Positions 5,898 through 5,991 of a DNA stretch of 5,991 nucleotides are shown piece after piece. Each line of letters begins with the position of its first letter. Position 1 is the first letter of the stretch. Made by a program: the position numbers and the translations under genes. Where the stretch lies: the NCBI GenBank assembly GCA_031288455.1, contig JAITRI010000081.1:1-5991 (forward strand). Direction: 5' to 3'. The notes under the pieces are model-generated. The model saw nothing but the letters and a program-made list of their open reading frames with translations. It was not told the origin of the DNA and did no database searches. Source of the stretch: Puniceicoccales bacterium. Its GTDB lineage: Bacteria; Verrucomicrobiota; Verrucomicrobiia; Opitutales; JAIRKQ01.

Positions 5898-5991
5898 GCC
5901 TTCGGCGGGCCGGGGCACACCCCCAGCAACCCCCCCCAACCCATACCCGGTTCGGAGCGCATACCGCAACAAGTCGGAGGTGCCCCGGGAT
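5898..5991. repeat. Degenerate fourth copy of the ~96-base repeat, cut by the window edge
   Basis: It starts GCCTTCGGCGGGCCGGGGC, close to the start of unit 1, and ends with TCGGAGGTGCCCC, matching the ends of units 1 and 2. The middle has diverged: hairpin A is reduced to GGGG-CACAC-CCCC and the hairpin B palindrome is lost. It lies about 190 bases beyond unit 3. Confidence 0.65.

Noticed and set aside
5394..5972. Long minus-strand frame (192 codons) and overlapping plus-strand frames across the repeat cluster
   Set aside because: The translations are Pro/Ala/Arg-rich repeats that follow the DNA repeat. Frames are open on both strands because of GC-rich composition, and no start site or domain supports a gene.
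5423..5991. CRISPR array or integron attC array
   Set aside because: Units are about 96 bases long with no short constant repeat alternating with unique spacers. They lack the core sites of attC, and no cas or integrase gene is present.

Overview
This 6 kb bacterial window holds five protein genes, one tRNA gene and a repeat cluster, all with chromosomal, host-neutral content. I see no phage, transposase, CRISPR or plasmid signature. Base composition is moderate in the housekeeping genes, visibly more AT-rich in one gene of unknown function, and GC-rich in the repeats at the right end. The flavoprotein reductase, which lacks a flavodoxin domain, reminds me of the short sulfite reductase flavoproteins of Verrucomicrobiota (Opitutae/Puniceicoccales). 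That placement is an inference from memory and not a search result.

Left third (1-2235, minus strand): a two-gene piece of an ABC importer operon. The ATPase comes first. Seven bases later comes an exported, membrane-anchored solute-binding protein that runs off the left edge, so the permease gene or genes probably lie outside the window. The family resembles Fe(III)/polyamine/phosphonate-type importers. The substrate cannot be read from the sequence.

Middle (2236-4689, plus strand): a divergent intergenic region with a perfect TATAAT hexamer on the plus strand leads into a 279-codon gene that I do not recognise. It has a CxxC motif, low-complexity ends and lower GC than its neighbours. It is followed by a 371-aa FAD/NADPH reductase that matches the C-terminal two thirds of CysJ and ends in the typical RDVY. 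A 266-base gap without a convincing gene follows.

Right third (4690-5991): nucleoside diphosphate kinase (ndk, with a slightly short C-terminus), then a tRNA-Leu(UAG) with encoded CCA and an apparent A-C mismatch in its acceptor stem. Beyond that is about 690 bases without a gene. This stretch contains three tandem units of about 96 bases, each with two hairpins, and a degenerate fourth unit that reaches the window edge.

The genes do not form one pathway: import, an unknown function, electron transfer (probably sulfite reduction), nucleotide balance and translation sit side by side. The most unusual items are the hairpin repeat cluster, the orphan gene, the tRNA mismatch and the general lack of Shine-Dalgarno sequences.
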